A model generated the notes under the pieces. The model worked only from the letters and a program-made list of their open reading frames with translations, did not search any database and was not told where the DNA came from. A DNA stretch of 64,000 bases from Haemaphysalis longicornis (taxonomy: Eukaryota > Arthropoda > Arachnida > Ixodida > Ixodidae): NCBI GenBank assembly GCA_013339765.2, contig CM023449.1, forward strand, positions 20,892,888 to 20,956,887, in the 5' to 3' direction. Made by a program: the position numbers and the translations under genes. Shown piece after piece: positions 1 through 12,639 of the stretch (position 1 is its first letter; every line of letters begins with the position of its first letter).

Positions 1-165
1 CACCTGGGGACCTTTAACGTCGTACACACAGGCGTTCTCGTACACACAGGTGTTTTTGCTTTTCGCCTTTATCAAAAAAGCGGCCGCCGCGGCCGGTAAT
101 CGAACCTGCGTCCTCGTGCTCAGCAGCGCAACGCCTTAGCCACTCAGCCACCGCGGCGGGTAACC
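1..165 (-). repeat. tRNA-derived SINE (Ruka-like), minus orientation
   Basis: The tRNA-like head lies at about 90-160 on the minus strand: a B-box (GGTTCGATTACC) preceded by an A-box-like TGGCTAAGGCG. A body follows containing the 'ggggacctttaacg' and 'acacaggcg' blocks. The same head and body recur at 49720-49835, and the body alone at 18536-18640, 48690-48760 and 49212-49310. Its resemblance to the Ruka-type SINE of ticks is from memory of that family. Confidence 0.75.
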
Positions 166-338
166 CAACAATATTTTAATGGGAGGCATTCTTTGCCGAG
201 TCACCGGAGCGTTCACCGCACAGAAAACAGGATACTCCCAACTCACGCATGTCTGACTCAAGAGCAACGCAAAGGTGAAAGAAGGCATATGCCGTCGCCC
301 CATTCCCAGACTGCGACATGGCTACGCACCACGCTCAC

Positions 339-608
339 GAAGTCGGTGTCGTCGCTGGTAGTTTCTTGCGCACGCCGCGCGCACGAACCACCGCTGCCTC
401 GCCGACCGATCGCAGTGCGGCTGGAACACCGCTTCGCGCCCGAGCGGTCACCAACGGCTCTGGAGTCTGAACAGCTGTCTTGAAGGATGCAGCGCAGCTC
501 CGTGTTCAGCCTGGAGTCGGTGAACACGATGCGAAGCGTGTTGTCGTCGTCTCCGCAGCTGGCTCCCCCGCTGCCGTCGCCTCCGATGCCATCGCGCTCA
601 ACTGACGC
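339..608 (-). CDS. Gene A exon 8
   Basis: This exon has 90 codons in phase 0. The acceptor is ...GCACGCAG at 609-611 and the donor is TTC|GTGAGC at 338. It begins ASVERDGIGGDGSGG and contains LRIVFTDSRLNTELRC, the most ordered-looking stretch of gene A, followed by a Ser/Arg/Gly-rich tail ending SDDTDF. The open frame continues past the donor, so a longer exon is possible. Confidence 0.5.
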
Positions 609-898
609 CTGCGTGCAGCGTGCTTGTTGTATGATCGAGGGTGACATCTGGAGTGGAATGGCACATTTTGACAAGCAAATTCCGAAGCACAAAACGAAAG
701 AGCGATACGAGAACAAAAAAGAAAGCGACAAACACAACACGAATGTGATGACAGACGGACAGACAGACAGACAGGCAGACACCGACAGACAGACAGACGG
801 ACGGAGGGACAGACGGACGGACGTACAGAGACAGACAGCGACAGACAGAGACAGACATACAGACAGACAGAATGACAGAGACAGACACAGGCAGACAA

Positions 899-938
<40 letters not shown>

Positions 939-1009
939 GGATGGACAGATGGACGGACAGACGGACAGGCAGACAGATAGACAGTCAGACACAGACGGAC
1001 GGACGGACG

Positions 1010-1049
<40 letters not shown>

Positions 1050-4000
1050 CAGACAGACGGATGGACAGACGGACGGACGGGCATATGTAAGGAAGGGCAG
1101 TGAGCGAGATAACGGAAGTCACAAGCAAGGAGCGGAAGGGAGTGCTGAGAACAGTGAGAGAAATACAGAGGTGATGAAAGTATAATAGCAAGGCGATGAA
1201 AGTATAATAAACACATACCAGTACTAGTTTCATTGCGCTCTGTTGTTGGACAGCAGACTAAGTAGCGTTTTTTTTATTTTCTGTCAATGTAGGCTTTGTG
1301 AACAGATAATTACCCTGCTATGTTTGTGCATCGTGCTGCGGAACTGCAACGACCTCCCCTTCTCTGTCTGTGTAGGGTGGCAGCCTTGAGCGCTGGGCTT
1401 GGGAATGGTCAACTTGATCTCCCGTTGCCTGCAAGTATTCGAAACGGGGCGTTGTTCGCCGCTATCGTGACCCCGTCTGGGACGGATGGTCTTGAATGCG
1501 GGGCAGACCACGGCTTCTTCGGTGCCTTTCTCTTTGCTGTCGGCGAAATAGTCGCCATCGTGGTCTTCGCTCGAGTCGCTCTCGGGCGACAAATCCCGGT
1601 GTGGGTCCGCCACCTTGGTCAGGATCTGTGCGTTTCGGCACGCTTCACCCTTCTCACGCCGCGTTGTGTACCTGGAAAAGTGAGGGGTGTTTGATCGATT
1701 ACCGAAAAACTGCACCGAAAACGAGACACACCGAAACACAGGAACACCACAGAAAAAATTGTGGCTGATTCCTCTGTCATAGGAATCGGTGAAACACGGA
1801 AGTGAAATGTTCAGCGAAATCTGCAGCTGAGCATGATTTATGGTTCGGCGGCTGTCTTGGGGGTGTGCTTGGCGAGAGACGTCCTGCTGGCGGGTCGTTT
1901 CGGCAAAGGTGTACTGGCGTCATTTGGGTGACGGATATGACGTCAGTGAAATCTTGGTGTATCCCGGCATAAAACACTTTCATGTAAAAATATAAAACCA
2001 GAAAACGAACAACCCTAATTTTAACGTACTTCGTGGTTCTCAGGGCTGCTTCCCCGCAAGAAGACCCTATGTGCAGGGGTGCAGCCTTTACAGGCCGATT
2101 GCTTCGTTGTACCGGCGTCGCTTCCGTGACGGATATGACGTCACTAAAATGTTGTTGTACCCAGAAATAAAACACTTTCGGGTTAAAAACGAATGCACGT
2201 TGTCGAAACATAATTTCAGGGAAGGGCGTCATAATCAGGAAGGCATGATGGCCTAGCCAGGACAAAAGTAGAGGAATGTGGCAGTCTTATCTCCTTCGCA
2301 AATACAACAGATTAAAAAAAAAAACATTCGACGTCTTTTATTGAAAGTTCGGAGGCATCAAGCACTGCTCTTCGTATGATGACGTTACCATGTTTCTAGA
2401 AACATTGCTTGCGGTACTATTGGGACAAAACTAAGTTTTCATTTCGGGAAGCCTTAACGCCTTTCAGAAGACACGTGGTACACATTGATTTCCGCCGATC
2501 TGACAAATTAACAATTCTGTAGCGTGTCCCCAGTGTCAGGCGCTGGGGACAAACTACAGATTGTTACGCGAGGGAACCGGGAGATTAGCATACCTGACGT
2601 AGCTGTGTTTCCTGCGGTACCTCGGTTGGGCCTGCGTTTCCAGGTGGCGAACCGCGTCCCTGCTGCGACTACGACGGCACTCGCCCTCGTCGGATTTCTG
2701 CCGCAGTTTGCGGTCTTCATCTCTGCGGTGCCGCCGTTCATTCTCGATCAGGGAATCCGACTTCCGCACCACGTGCTCCACCGTCAACTTGTGAGGCTCC
2801 GGAAGCGAGACGAGGATCACCTAGCAGTGTGTTTGACCACAGGCCATTAGGGTGCTTTTGATGAAAAAAAAAATTGCGCAGAAACTCCCGTAATTGGAAT
2901 TGTCAAAACAATGCGTCAGCGCTCTGCTATTGACCTTGAAGACATACCTGGACGCCACTTATGAGTGACGTCAATCATGTGATGCCGGGTTATGTTGATT
3001 TCCGCTAGAACACATTTCCTGTGCTGATGCGAGCCCGTACTTTTTGGTTGTGGCAACCGTGTTTTCTTTTTTACGCGGCACTTTCTTACGTAGGGAAATG
3101 ACCCATTAGACGTTTTAGCATTTCAGATGAACAGACAGGTTTCATAGTTGAGTCCAGGCAGATTCTTACATTTAAGAAACGCATGTAATTTTACGAAAAA
3201 CAAATTCTGGCAAAGATATTATAGGGCCTAACTTATAAACTAAGCTGGCAACGTTTGTATTTCACCCCAACATGTTTACATGTTAATCTGGGATAACATG
3301 TCTTTACTGATTAGTTACTACTCAAGGTTAATTCCTAATCACACAGCAGGCCTGCACGCTTCAGCGCATGAACTCACTCACCTGACAACGTTTGTATCTC
3401 ACTCCAACATGCTTACATGTAAGTCTGGTATAACCTGTCTTTCCCGATTAGTTACTACTCAAGGTTAATTCCTTGAGTAGTATTAGTTGAGTAGTAGTAG
3501 TTAATTCCTCGAGGCCAGCACGCTTCAGCGCACGAACTAACTCACCTGACTGTCACCATGCAGCTCGCAAGTCTGCCCAGGCTTCATGTGATGCACGAAG
3601 CGTTCTTCGTCGCCGTCCTCATGGTCATCATCACCTCCGGCAATCGCCGCCTACGTCCCGCGTTTTCCCCTCACTATCAGCGGGGCAGCGGCAGCTCTGT
3701 TCAAGTAGGTTCGAAATGCTTCGCATCAGGGGTGACGGCGGGAAGTTGAGCTCCAGGACGTGTTTTTCAACGGTGGACTCGACGGGACCTTCGCCGCACC
3801 GCCTGGCCGAACAGTTGCTCCGGCTTCGACCCCGCTCTTCATCACGCCGGGCGGAAATGGGCGAGGACACCTTGCGCGTCTGCGTAAGCGTAAACGTGTT
3901 GGAACCGCCTTCGTCGTCCCGTCCTGGTCCAGTCTGCCTTGCCGCGTCACCTTCATTGTCCTCCGACGCAGACGTCGAGCTGGACTGACCGGTGTCCGCG

Positions 4001-7000
4001 GAGCAATAGTTGGATCGGTACCGGCTGAAGACGCCAGCCGATTGGCTGCCTCCCTTCGTGTTCTTCTTGGCGCACGATTTTTTTCCGCCAATGTTTTGAC
4101 CACGTTCTCGTCTCGAAGCTTTGTCACCAGCGCACTCGGATCGGTGGTGCCCGCGGCTTGTACCGTGACTCGGTGATTTCTGAAAGAGTGAACGCACAAC
4201 TGGGGTGGATGTCATTTGGCCAGACCGCTATTCATAATGCTGAAGCACGGCCGGGCTGGAGGAGCGGCGGGCGCGCACTGTTCGCCGCTCCTCCAGTCCG
4301 GCCGTGGCTGAAGTTATGTGAAGAGGCGAAAGTTTAGGCGCGCCGAGAAGCACCAAGCAATTCCCGGCCTCCCTTACGGACTCGAAATTGCGGTGTGAAC
4401 AAAGGACCGTCCTGCGCATGCGCGCCGATTGGCTCCGCGCAGTGTCTGACTCATTGTCACGCTGACGCATCGAGAAGGTTTTGCTTGTTTGTGCTTGACT
4501 AGCTGTTTTTTTAATGTTGTTCGATGCGTGCTGTGGCCCTTGGAGAGGAGCGCTCAAAGCGCTCGCCTTTGAGCGAGCTAGTCAGTCCGTTGACTGGGTT
4601 CGGCCGGAGGCCGTTATTCAGCCCGATTGAGTTGTCATGTTTTCGCACGCCAGTGACCGACTGTAACCGACGTTTTTCTGCGCTCGTCATGTATTAATAG
4701 TTAAAGTATCACCTCTGTCTTCTTCATCGTCGAAACACAATCAACTCTCGTGCCGGCGGCCCGCCAGTCATGACCCTACCTCGACGAGACGTACTGGTTC
4801 GCATCATGTTGTTCCACCCGGTACCAATTCTTAGCGCTCATATCCAGTTTTTGTAGCGTAAGCTACACTGGCCGAGGTTGAGCAGTTTCGCGTGGGCCGT
4901 GAAGGGCCGTACTGCGCAAGCGCGAAGAGCATGAGATTGGATTTGGATTGGATTGGTTTGGATTGGATGTGGATTAGATTAAATTGGATTGTATTGGAAA
5001 TCCAATCCAATTGTAGCACGGGTGTAGAGAATTGGGTCTCCACATTCGCCAGTCTGCGCATTCCAGAGGAGTGACGTCATAGCCGCGGCAGACGCACTGG
5101 CGCCGGTGCGTGCCGAGCTGTCGGCTCCGTTGCGCAGTAGCCAAGCCTGACGCTGCGCCGGAGCCGCTTGATAGCCGTTTCGCGTGGCTCTTGGAGAGCC
5201 GTGCTGCTCATGCGGGAGGAGCAGTGACTGGACTGGACTGGATTGGATTGGACATCGTTTTAGCAGCAGTAAGCATGATAATCAGCTAATCCTAGACAAC
5301 CAGGAAACCTAAGAATAACCAGCTGAGCCTTAGCTCACGCTACGTATATCCTGGCATAGCCGAGCTAAGCCACTGCTAATTTTCTTATTCGCGTCAGAGT
5401 GCACGAAAACGCCCCCTCCATTCCCTCAAAATGAGCAAATATGGTGAGCGGCAACCGCACATATAACCACAAGCGTCCACCCACCCCGAGGCAGCGGGAC
5501 TTGCTCGCAGCCGCCCCGGCGCGGCAGCATCGTCGATTACCAGCCGGGGGCACCGAGGGGTGATCGCAGCCGTTGTCGTGACCTGCTTCCTCGTCGCGAA
5601 CGCGGTGCTGGTGCCGATGGTGGTGCACGTGGTGTCGGTGACTCCGCGAGGGCGGTCCCCTAAGAACACCTCCCGCGGGTGGTGCCCCTTCTTCGTCTCG
5701 AAGCCGCTGGTGGTTACCGGCGCACGAGGCCGAGCGGTGGCGACGCCGACAGCTCCTCGAGCAGGTTTTGGCTGCACCGCGTTCGTCGCCACAGCGCGAC
5801 TCTCCACAGGTCTGCGAAACGGAACGCGCGTGGTTTCTCCTGCGCGTGCAGAGGGGGCGTACGAAAAAGCTGCGATACAGTTACAGTTCATTTCACGAGC
5901 TTTGTGGCGCACAGTGGATGCTAGACGGTTCTCAACAATGAGCCAACTGAGTGCGTCCAACTTACCGTGGCGTTGTAGTGTGGTACAGCGGTTCCACGTG
6001 CCCAGCGTGGGGACGGGAAAGTCCTTCCACCGTCCCAGCGCCTATTGTCGCTTTTCTTCATTTTGTCTTTGTAGAATATAACGGGATGTTACTGGCGCTC
6101 AGCGGGCGCATTGTTGGGAACTGTCAAACATCCACTATGCTACCCACAGCTTGTGGTATGAACCGTTGATGCACACCCAACGCTCTCATGGTATGTTCGC
6201 GGCCGCTTGTCTTCTCACCGAGTGACTGTGAAACAGGTGGTGAAATGGAGAGTGAAAGCGGGCCTCGTGGAGAGTGAAACAAGGGCGGGTGAGGTGACGG
6301 ACGCGGAGCTGGTGGGACGTCTCTTACTGCCACAAACGTCTGTGACATCCTGGAATTAACTTAGCTATTCGGGTGAGTTCATGTAAATCTAACTTGTACT
6401 AAAGAGCAGCAAACAAGGACGAAGGCGAAGGTAGGATAAGTAAGCAATGATTTGTCCTGCGCCCCCCCCCCCCCCCCTTTAAGCCGCACTAGTTGAGTAG
6501 AACCATTTAAATTAGAAGTACACTTCACGTTCCAGTGTCCCTTCGATCATAATTAAACCACTAGTTTAGCAGGCGTTGCTGTTTCAACGTACTAAACAAC
6601 ACTGCCGTCACGGGGCACGACGTCAGCAGAAGTGGATGGGGCGTCACAATCTACGTGAGCGCCAGTACAGGTAAACCTGGACGTACCTCTATGTAACGAA
6701 TTCCTGGATCTAACAACGTTTTTCAATTCCCCATTTCCAGCCCCATTGAAGCCCATGTGTTTAAGAGCTCTATGTAACGAAGGCATTGCAACGGTTAATA
6801 TTGATGTAATGAACTCGCTGAGCTGATCAGTCATTGTTTTCTACACTTTTGCTTGAAAAATCTGCTGGAGGTACGCTGATGAGTCAGTTTTTTGCATTCT
6901 TTGAAAAATCGGCTGGATAAATGCTCTAATTTAGAGTATTTCGTCCGAACCTCAAATTACCGTGCATTTCTCCATATGAGCGCGGTGTTGGGTGGCTGCT

Positions 7001-10000
7001 AGGACTGCCTGCCGGCGTCTAGTCGGGCATCTACACTGCTATCTGTGGTGTCTCTTCGTCGATGATGAGTTCTGGTGCCACAAAATGAAAAGTTTTGCTT
7101 TTCAAGACCAGCTCGCAATTTTCAATTCCGCCGCCACCGGCGAGAAAAGGAATGTCGACACCCGGTACAGTACCCAGCTAGCACCGTATCGCCAATTTTG
7201 AGTGAAGAAAACAGCCTCAAGTACATCAAATTCATAACAAGGTGCAATTTAAGCACAAGTTCGGTCCTTGAAACGCGTCAAGGCATTGAAAACAGTCAAA
7301 AAGCAAAAGTCATACCTAAGTTATGTTTTTGAGCACGGGGGGTAAGTGACCTTGCTTTTTTTGCAGTGCCGTAAAGTGACTAAGCTACTGGGAAAACAGC
7401 TGGCGCAAATCACGCAGTTTTTTTATTGTGAAATAAAGCCTTGAAGTGTGAGTTCACCGCCACTAATGGCTATAATTTTGATTTCGTTTCTGCGTCACTC
7501 ACGCGAGTCTTAACTTGAAACCTGCATGTAACGAACACCTGGATGTAAACAAAAATTGCGAATTTTTGTAAACGTTATATCCAGGTTTAAGTTCCATCAG
7601 CCGCACTTCCATCAGCCGCGTCGCACACAGCGCGTGCTTTTTGAGCCAGTGACGTCGCATCATCCTTGCGATGGCGGTGAGGTTAACTGCTCACATGCGT
7701 TATGCCTAATGCCATATGGACGCGAGATGAACTGAGTCACAACAGGTACGCGAAAAAGCGCGCAGCAACGTCACACCTGACCACGGAGTCGAAATTCCTA
7801 TCAACTGAGACAACCGCACCCGCAACCACAGTATGGTGTAATCAAGTATTGATCACCGGCTCTTGACTAGAACAGCAAGTTTTTTTGCCATCACCCCGAT
7901 ACAAAAGGACGCTTTTTATATGCGATGCTGAGAGCATCTCTTGTCGGCGGCCCTGTCCTTCCTGCGTGCGTCCGTCGTCGTCGTCGTCGTCGTCGTCGGC
8001 GCCCTGCACTCTCCTCCGCTCACCCCCTCTCCTCTCCGATAGCGAACACTCTCTCGCGAAGGGGCATTGGATTGGATTCGATTGGATTGGATTGGCTTGG
8101 CTTGGTTTTGGATTGGATTGGATTAAAGGAAATTGTGTTGGATTGTGTTGCGTCATAGCCACGGCAGACGCACTGGCGCCGGCGCGTGCCCAGGTGAGAG
8201 CGAACACTCTCTCTCAACATCTGCGGGTGTGCGGCCCAGCGCGCTCTCACTCCGCCAGCGGGCGGCGCTGCGCGCGGTGCTGCGCATGTGCAGTACTCTC
8301 TCTCTCCGCGGTCTCCTCTCCTTCGGGCGCGCTGCGCATATAACAGGTGTGCCGCTCTCCGGCGACCTTTCGGTCGACGGTTGCTCTGCGCTTGCGCTTG
8401 AACCCCCCTCAGCGTCGCATCACACCAGGGTTCCCGCGAGGGGATGTGGGCTTAATTTTTTTCCTCATCAATCTTCGTCACGATCATCCTACAGCGACAC
8501 ACTCACCTTGCTCCTGCACTTGCAGTGACCTTGGCCCTCTCTCGGGTCCCCGCCTGGCTGTGATTTGATCTGGAATTTGAGTGTCCTGTTGAGCTCGTCC
8601 TTGGCGCCTTTGTCGCCGCCGCTCGATCCGGCTTTCTGTTGGGTGGCGTCGTGGCGGGTAGGAAAGAGGCCCGTCATTATTTATTTGATAGTTAATGCTA
8701 CAGAATTTGATGACGACCAGGTTTTGGTGTCTGTGGTACTGTGAAAAGTTAGGTTTTCGAACATTACCAAGGCGACTACAAAATGGGAGCGTAGCGCCTC
8801 AGGTAGCACTTCCGTGGTCGTTAGGGCGGCCGATAGCGATATCAAATAAGCATCAAGAGAACAGCGTACAAAGTATAAATCAGCCTAATGATATTTTTAG
8901 AAACGCGACGTATTTTTAGTTTTTGTACACGGACGCTTTATGGGGAAACCACGGCTTCGCAGTAAAACTTCCTCCGGTCAGATGCGTCTTTTTGATGATG
9001 TCCAAGAAACTCCGATTGAAGATAAAGAGATGCAGTCAAAGCTCGACTTAACAAAGTTTAGGGGAGTCGCGAATCATTTCGTTAAATCGAGAACTTCGGT
9101 AAATCGAGTTACGTCTTTCTTGATCATTTGTTCGGTACATTCGATTACATATTGTAGCGGCATCCAGCAAGCTTATGCGGCGTCGTAATTGCGAAGCGTA
9201 AATGCTTCGAAAATAAAATTCCGGCCCGCCCGTATAAATCGAGACCATGAAAATTGTTACGTCAGCAAGAACGGCCCCCGGGGGTCTACAAATTTATTTC
9301 CCACCAAAGAAATCGGTAATGTTTGCTCGCGAGCGCATTGTAGGCGGCGGACGCACTAATTTATGGTAAGTTTGTCGTGCGTCTAGTGCATCCGCCATAT
9401 CCTCGTGCGTTCCGGCAAACATCCGCAGCAGATCAAGGGCATCCATCACTTGATCCGGTGTCGGCACGGCAGACTTCGATATCACCAACGTCTTCGTCAG
9501 AGTCTTCAGCGCTTTCTTGGGTGAAGGGTTCCCCGACGAAGTGGCACGGAGAATGTTGTTTGTCCCATCCAATATTGTAGAAAGAGTACTGCCTGGAACG
9601 TCATGTGCTGGAGCCACGGCACATTTATTTTGTCCACTTGTTACTGCACGAATAATGTCCGATTTCTCGTCCATAGTAAGCTTTTTCTTTTCTTGGTGGG
9701 CTCCATGTCGGAAACGCTCGTCACAGGGTTTAGCGGTGTGCTGGCTTGCACACACTACTTCCGCGCACCCTAGTAGCAATGCTAGACGCACTCTGGCTTA
9801 ACAACTTGAACTTCACAAATACAACGCGAGTTCTAACGAAGAACGATGCAAAAGAAGGGCGACAGCACGTGAAGTACCCGCAGAACGATGGGTAACGAAC
9901 AACACACAGCATGCCCTGAGATATCCGACCACCGAAGACCAAATAAGCATGATGATGATCGAATCGGAAAAGCGCCAGAGCCATCTATGAAGTGCGAACG

Positions 10001-12600
10001 AAGCTTTCTTTCTTTTTTTAAAGCTGGCGCCATTAGGTGAAATCATCTAAAAATTACAACTCCCGTTTTGCGCCACGCGGTTCCGCAAAAGCGGGACAAA
10101 GGTGCTCGCGAGGTTACCTTTGGACCGTGCTGAATCAATTTTGAGAGGTTCTCTACAAAACTGGCCAAAAATTAACGCTTTTTTGAGCTTTATTTTTTGA
10201 GAAAGGCTTGTCAGACCGGGACAGATAATGATATTCGTTATTTCGAGTTATTCAAAGCATTTGGCTCAATGGGCGTCTGAGGGAAGATCGGGTTAATTTC
10301 GTTATGTCGGAACTTTCGTTAAATAGGGCTTCGTTAAATCGAGTTTTGACTGTAATGCAATCTATTGGTATTCAAAAATACCTCTATGAGCCGAACGCAC
10401 CTGCTGTGTGGAGCGAGGGCGCTGGGCGCGCAAAACTACTGACATTGCCGTTCATACGTACACAGCCGTGCAATTTGGCACTGGGCCGACTAGCAAGCAA
10501 GTGCCTCACCTCAGACGCCTTGTTATCGGCGGGCTTCTCCACGTTGCCCCCTTGCATTTCGTTTTCTGAGGACGCCTCGGGCAACTTGTCGGTCTGCTTC
10601 AGACCCTGCACCAGGTAGTGAACAACTTAGCAGGCCCTTATCCTCATCACATGAGGCAACCACGTGACGAGGCATGTGAGGCCACCGATTTTTTATATAA
10701 TACTGCGGGAGCGTCGACCGGTGGGTGGGTCAGCGTCATACCGCAGTAGAGAGCGGCGAAACGAGCGAGGGTAGATCGTACGGTACGCACGCTCGAAGCC
10801 GCCAGCGCAACCATCGTCTGCTAGGCTGTTCCCACAATCACCTATATATATTTTTTCGGAGGACGCCTCGGGCAACCTCTATATCTCTACGACCTATATA
10901 AACGACCTATATCTCTAACCTCGGTGCCTTTCATACTATTGGAGCACATAACTTATTCCCGCCTTGTTAACTACCTAGAGTCTAATTAATTTTTCTCAGC
11001 CCATCAGCACGGTTTTCGAAAAAAAATACTCATTCGAAACCCAATCGCTAGCTTTTACCAATGATTTGTCCAGAGGGTTAGATAATTCCTCGGTTATTGA
11101 CTGCATCTTTATTGATTTCGCTAAAACGTTTGATACTGTGTCTCATAGCTTACTGCTTTTTAAACTCCGTAACCTCAATATTCACCCAAATTTTCTGAAA
11201 TGGATTGGATCCTTAAGTAATCGCACACAGTACGTAAGTGTTAATAACCATGACTCTAATATTTTCCCTGTAACCTCAGGTGTTCCCCAAATCCGCAACA
11301 CAAGCAGAACTGCCTACATATAGTCTGAATCGTTCCCCGCTTGACCCCACTAACACATACAAATATCTTGGCGTTCACATTTCCAGTGACCTTTCTTGGC
11401 GCACACATATAGAGTACATTACTAACAAAACTAACAGCATGCTCGGCTTTATTCGGCGTAACTTTGCCTCCGCACCGGTCTCGTTAAAAGTTCTACTATA
11501 TAAAACCCTCCTTCGATAAAAATGGAATACGCTTCTTGCGTCTGGGCTCCGCATACTAACAACCTCATCATTGATCTCGAACCTATTGAAAACCATGCGG
11601 CTCATTTTGTACTATGCAATTATTCCAGAACAGCAAGTGTCCCTCATATAAAATTAACATTGAATCTTCTTGATCTTGCTAAAAGGCGAGCCATTTCCCG
11701 TTTGTGTGTGTTCCACAAAATATTTTTTTTACAATGAATATCTAAAACATGCAGTTTTTCAGTACCATCGTATGTCTCGCACCGTACTCATCATAAGTTC
11801 AGGGTTGGAGTACAGATGTGCAAAACAAATCTGCATTTTTACTCTTTCGTCCCCAAAACCAGCTCCGAATGGAACCACCTTCCCGCCTTCATATCACTAT
11901 CACCGATCCAGCTCATTTGAAGTCCGCGGTGAGCGACTTCTTGTAATTTTTGTTACTATACTATTATATGCTGTATTACTTTTTATTCCTGTGAAAATGC
12001 CACTCCTTTCTGTAACGCCTTGCGGCCCTGAGAGTAAATAATGAAATGAAATGAAATCACGAACGATGTGCCCTGAAAACAGCGTGCGGGAGAATAAGGA
12101 CACCGATAAAACTACAGCCAATGGGCTACCCGACTTTCATACTTAAAATCAATGTGAGCGGGAAGGACTCCATAAAGGAAAGCGCTCGTGGAGCCCGGTC
12201 TTTCTTCTTCTGCCCTGGAAATTCAGGCTGCCTTTTAGTACGGATACGTACGTACTCTTCTTTTTTTTTATCTTGGTTCACGCCTAGCCAAGCACCATAG
12301 AGTGCTAATGAGGGACCTAAATGGTTGTTTTAAATGCCATGTCATTGTAGGATCAGCCATTGACGATTGTGGCAAAATAACCGCAGTTGAGGACGCCATG
12401 GGACGAGACCTGTGGGGTGCAGTTCGGTGAACGTATGAGTGTGCTGCACAGCCACTGTTGTATGCAGCAGATCAGCCATGACGGACTAGCAATTGTAAGG
12501 GACTGTTTCCTCCTCCTCCTCCTCCTCCTCCTCCTCCTCCTCCTCCTCCTCCTCCTCCTCCTCCTCCTCCTCCTCCCCCTCCTCCTCCTCCTCCTCCTCC

Positions 12601-12639
<39 letters not shown>

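Noticed and set aside
258..1233. Long open frames on both strands across the GACA tract
   Set aside because: They translate a tetranucleotide repeat (TDRQ or CLSV periodic sequence). Only the part 339-608 is kept, on splice-site and phase grounds.
5560..6081. Plus-strand 173-codon frame starting with a hydrophobic helix
   Set aside because: It is antisense to gene A exon 4, is exposed by GC-rich composition, and has no splice support.
7842..8207. Minus-strand poly-Asp frame as a gene A exon
   Set aside because: The Asp run comes from the (CGT)n microsatellite and the rest from the GGATT repeat. No phase-compatible splice sites.
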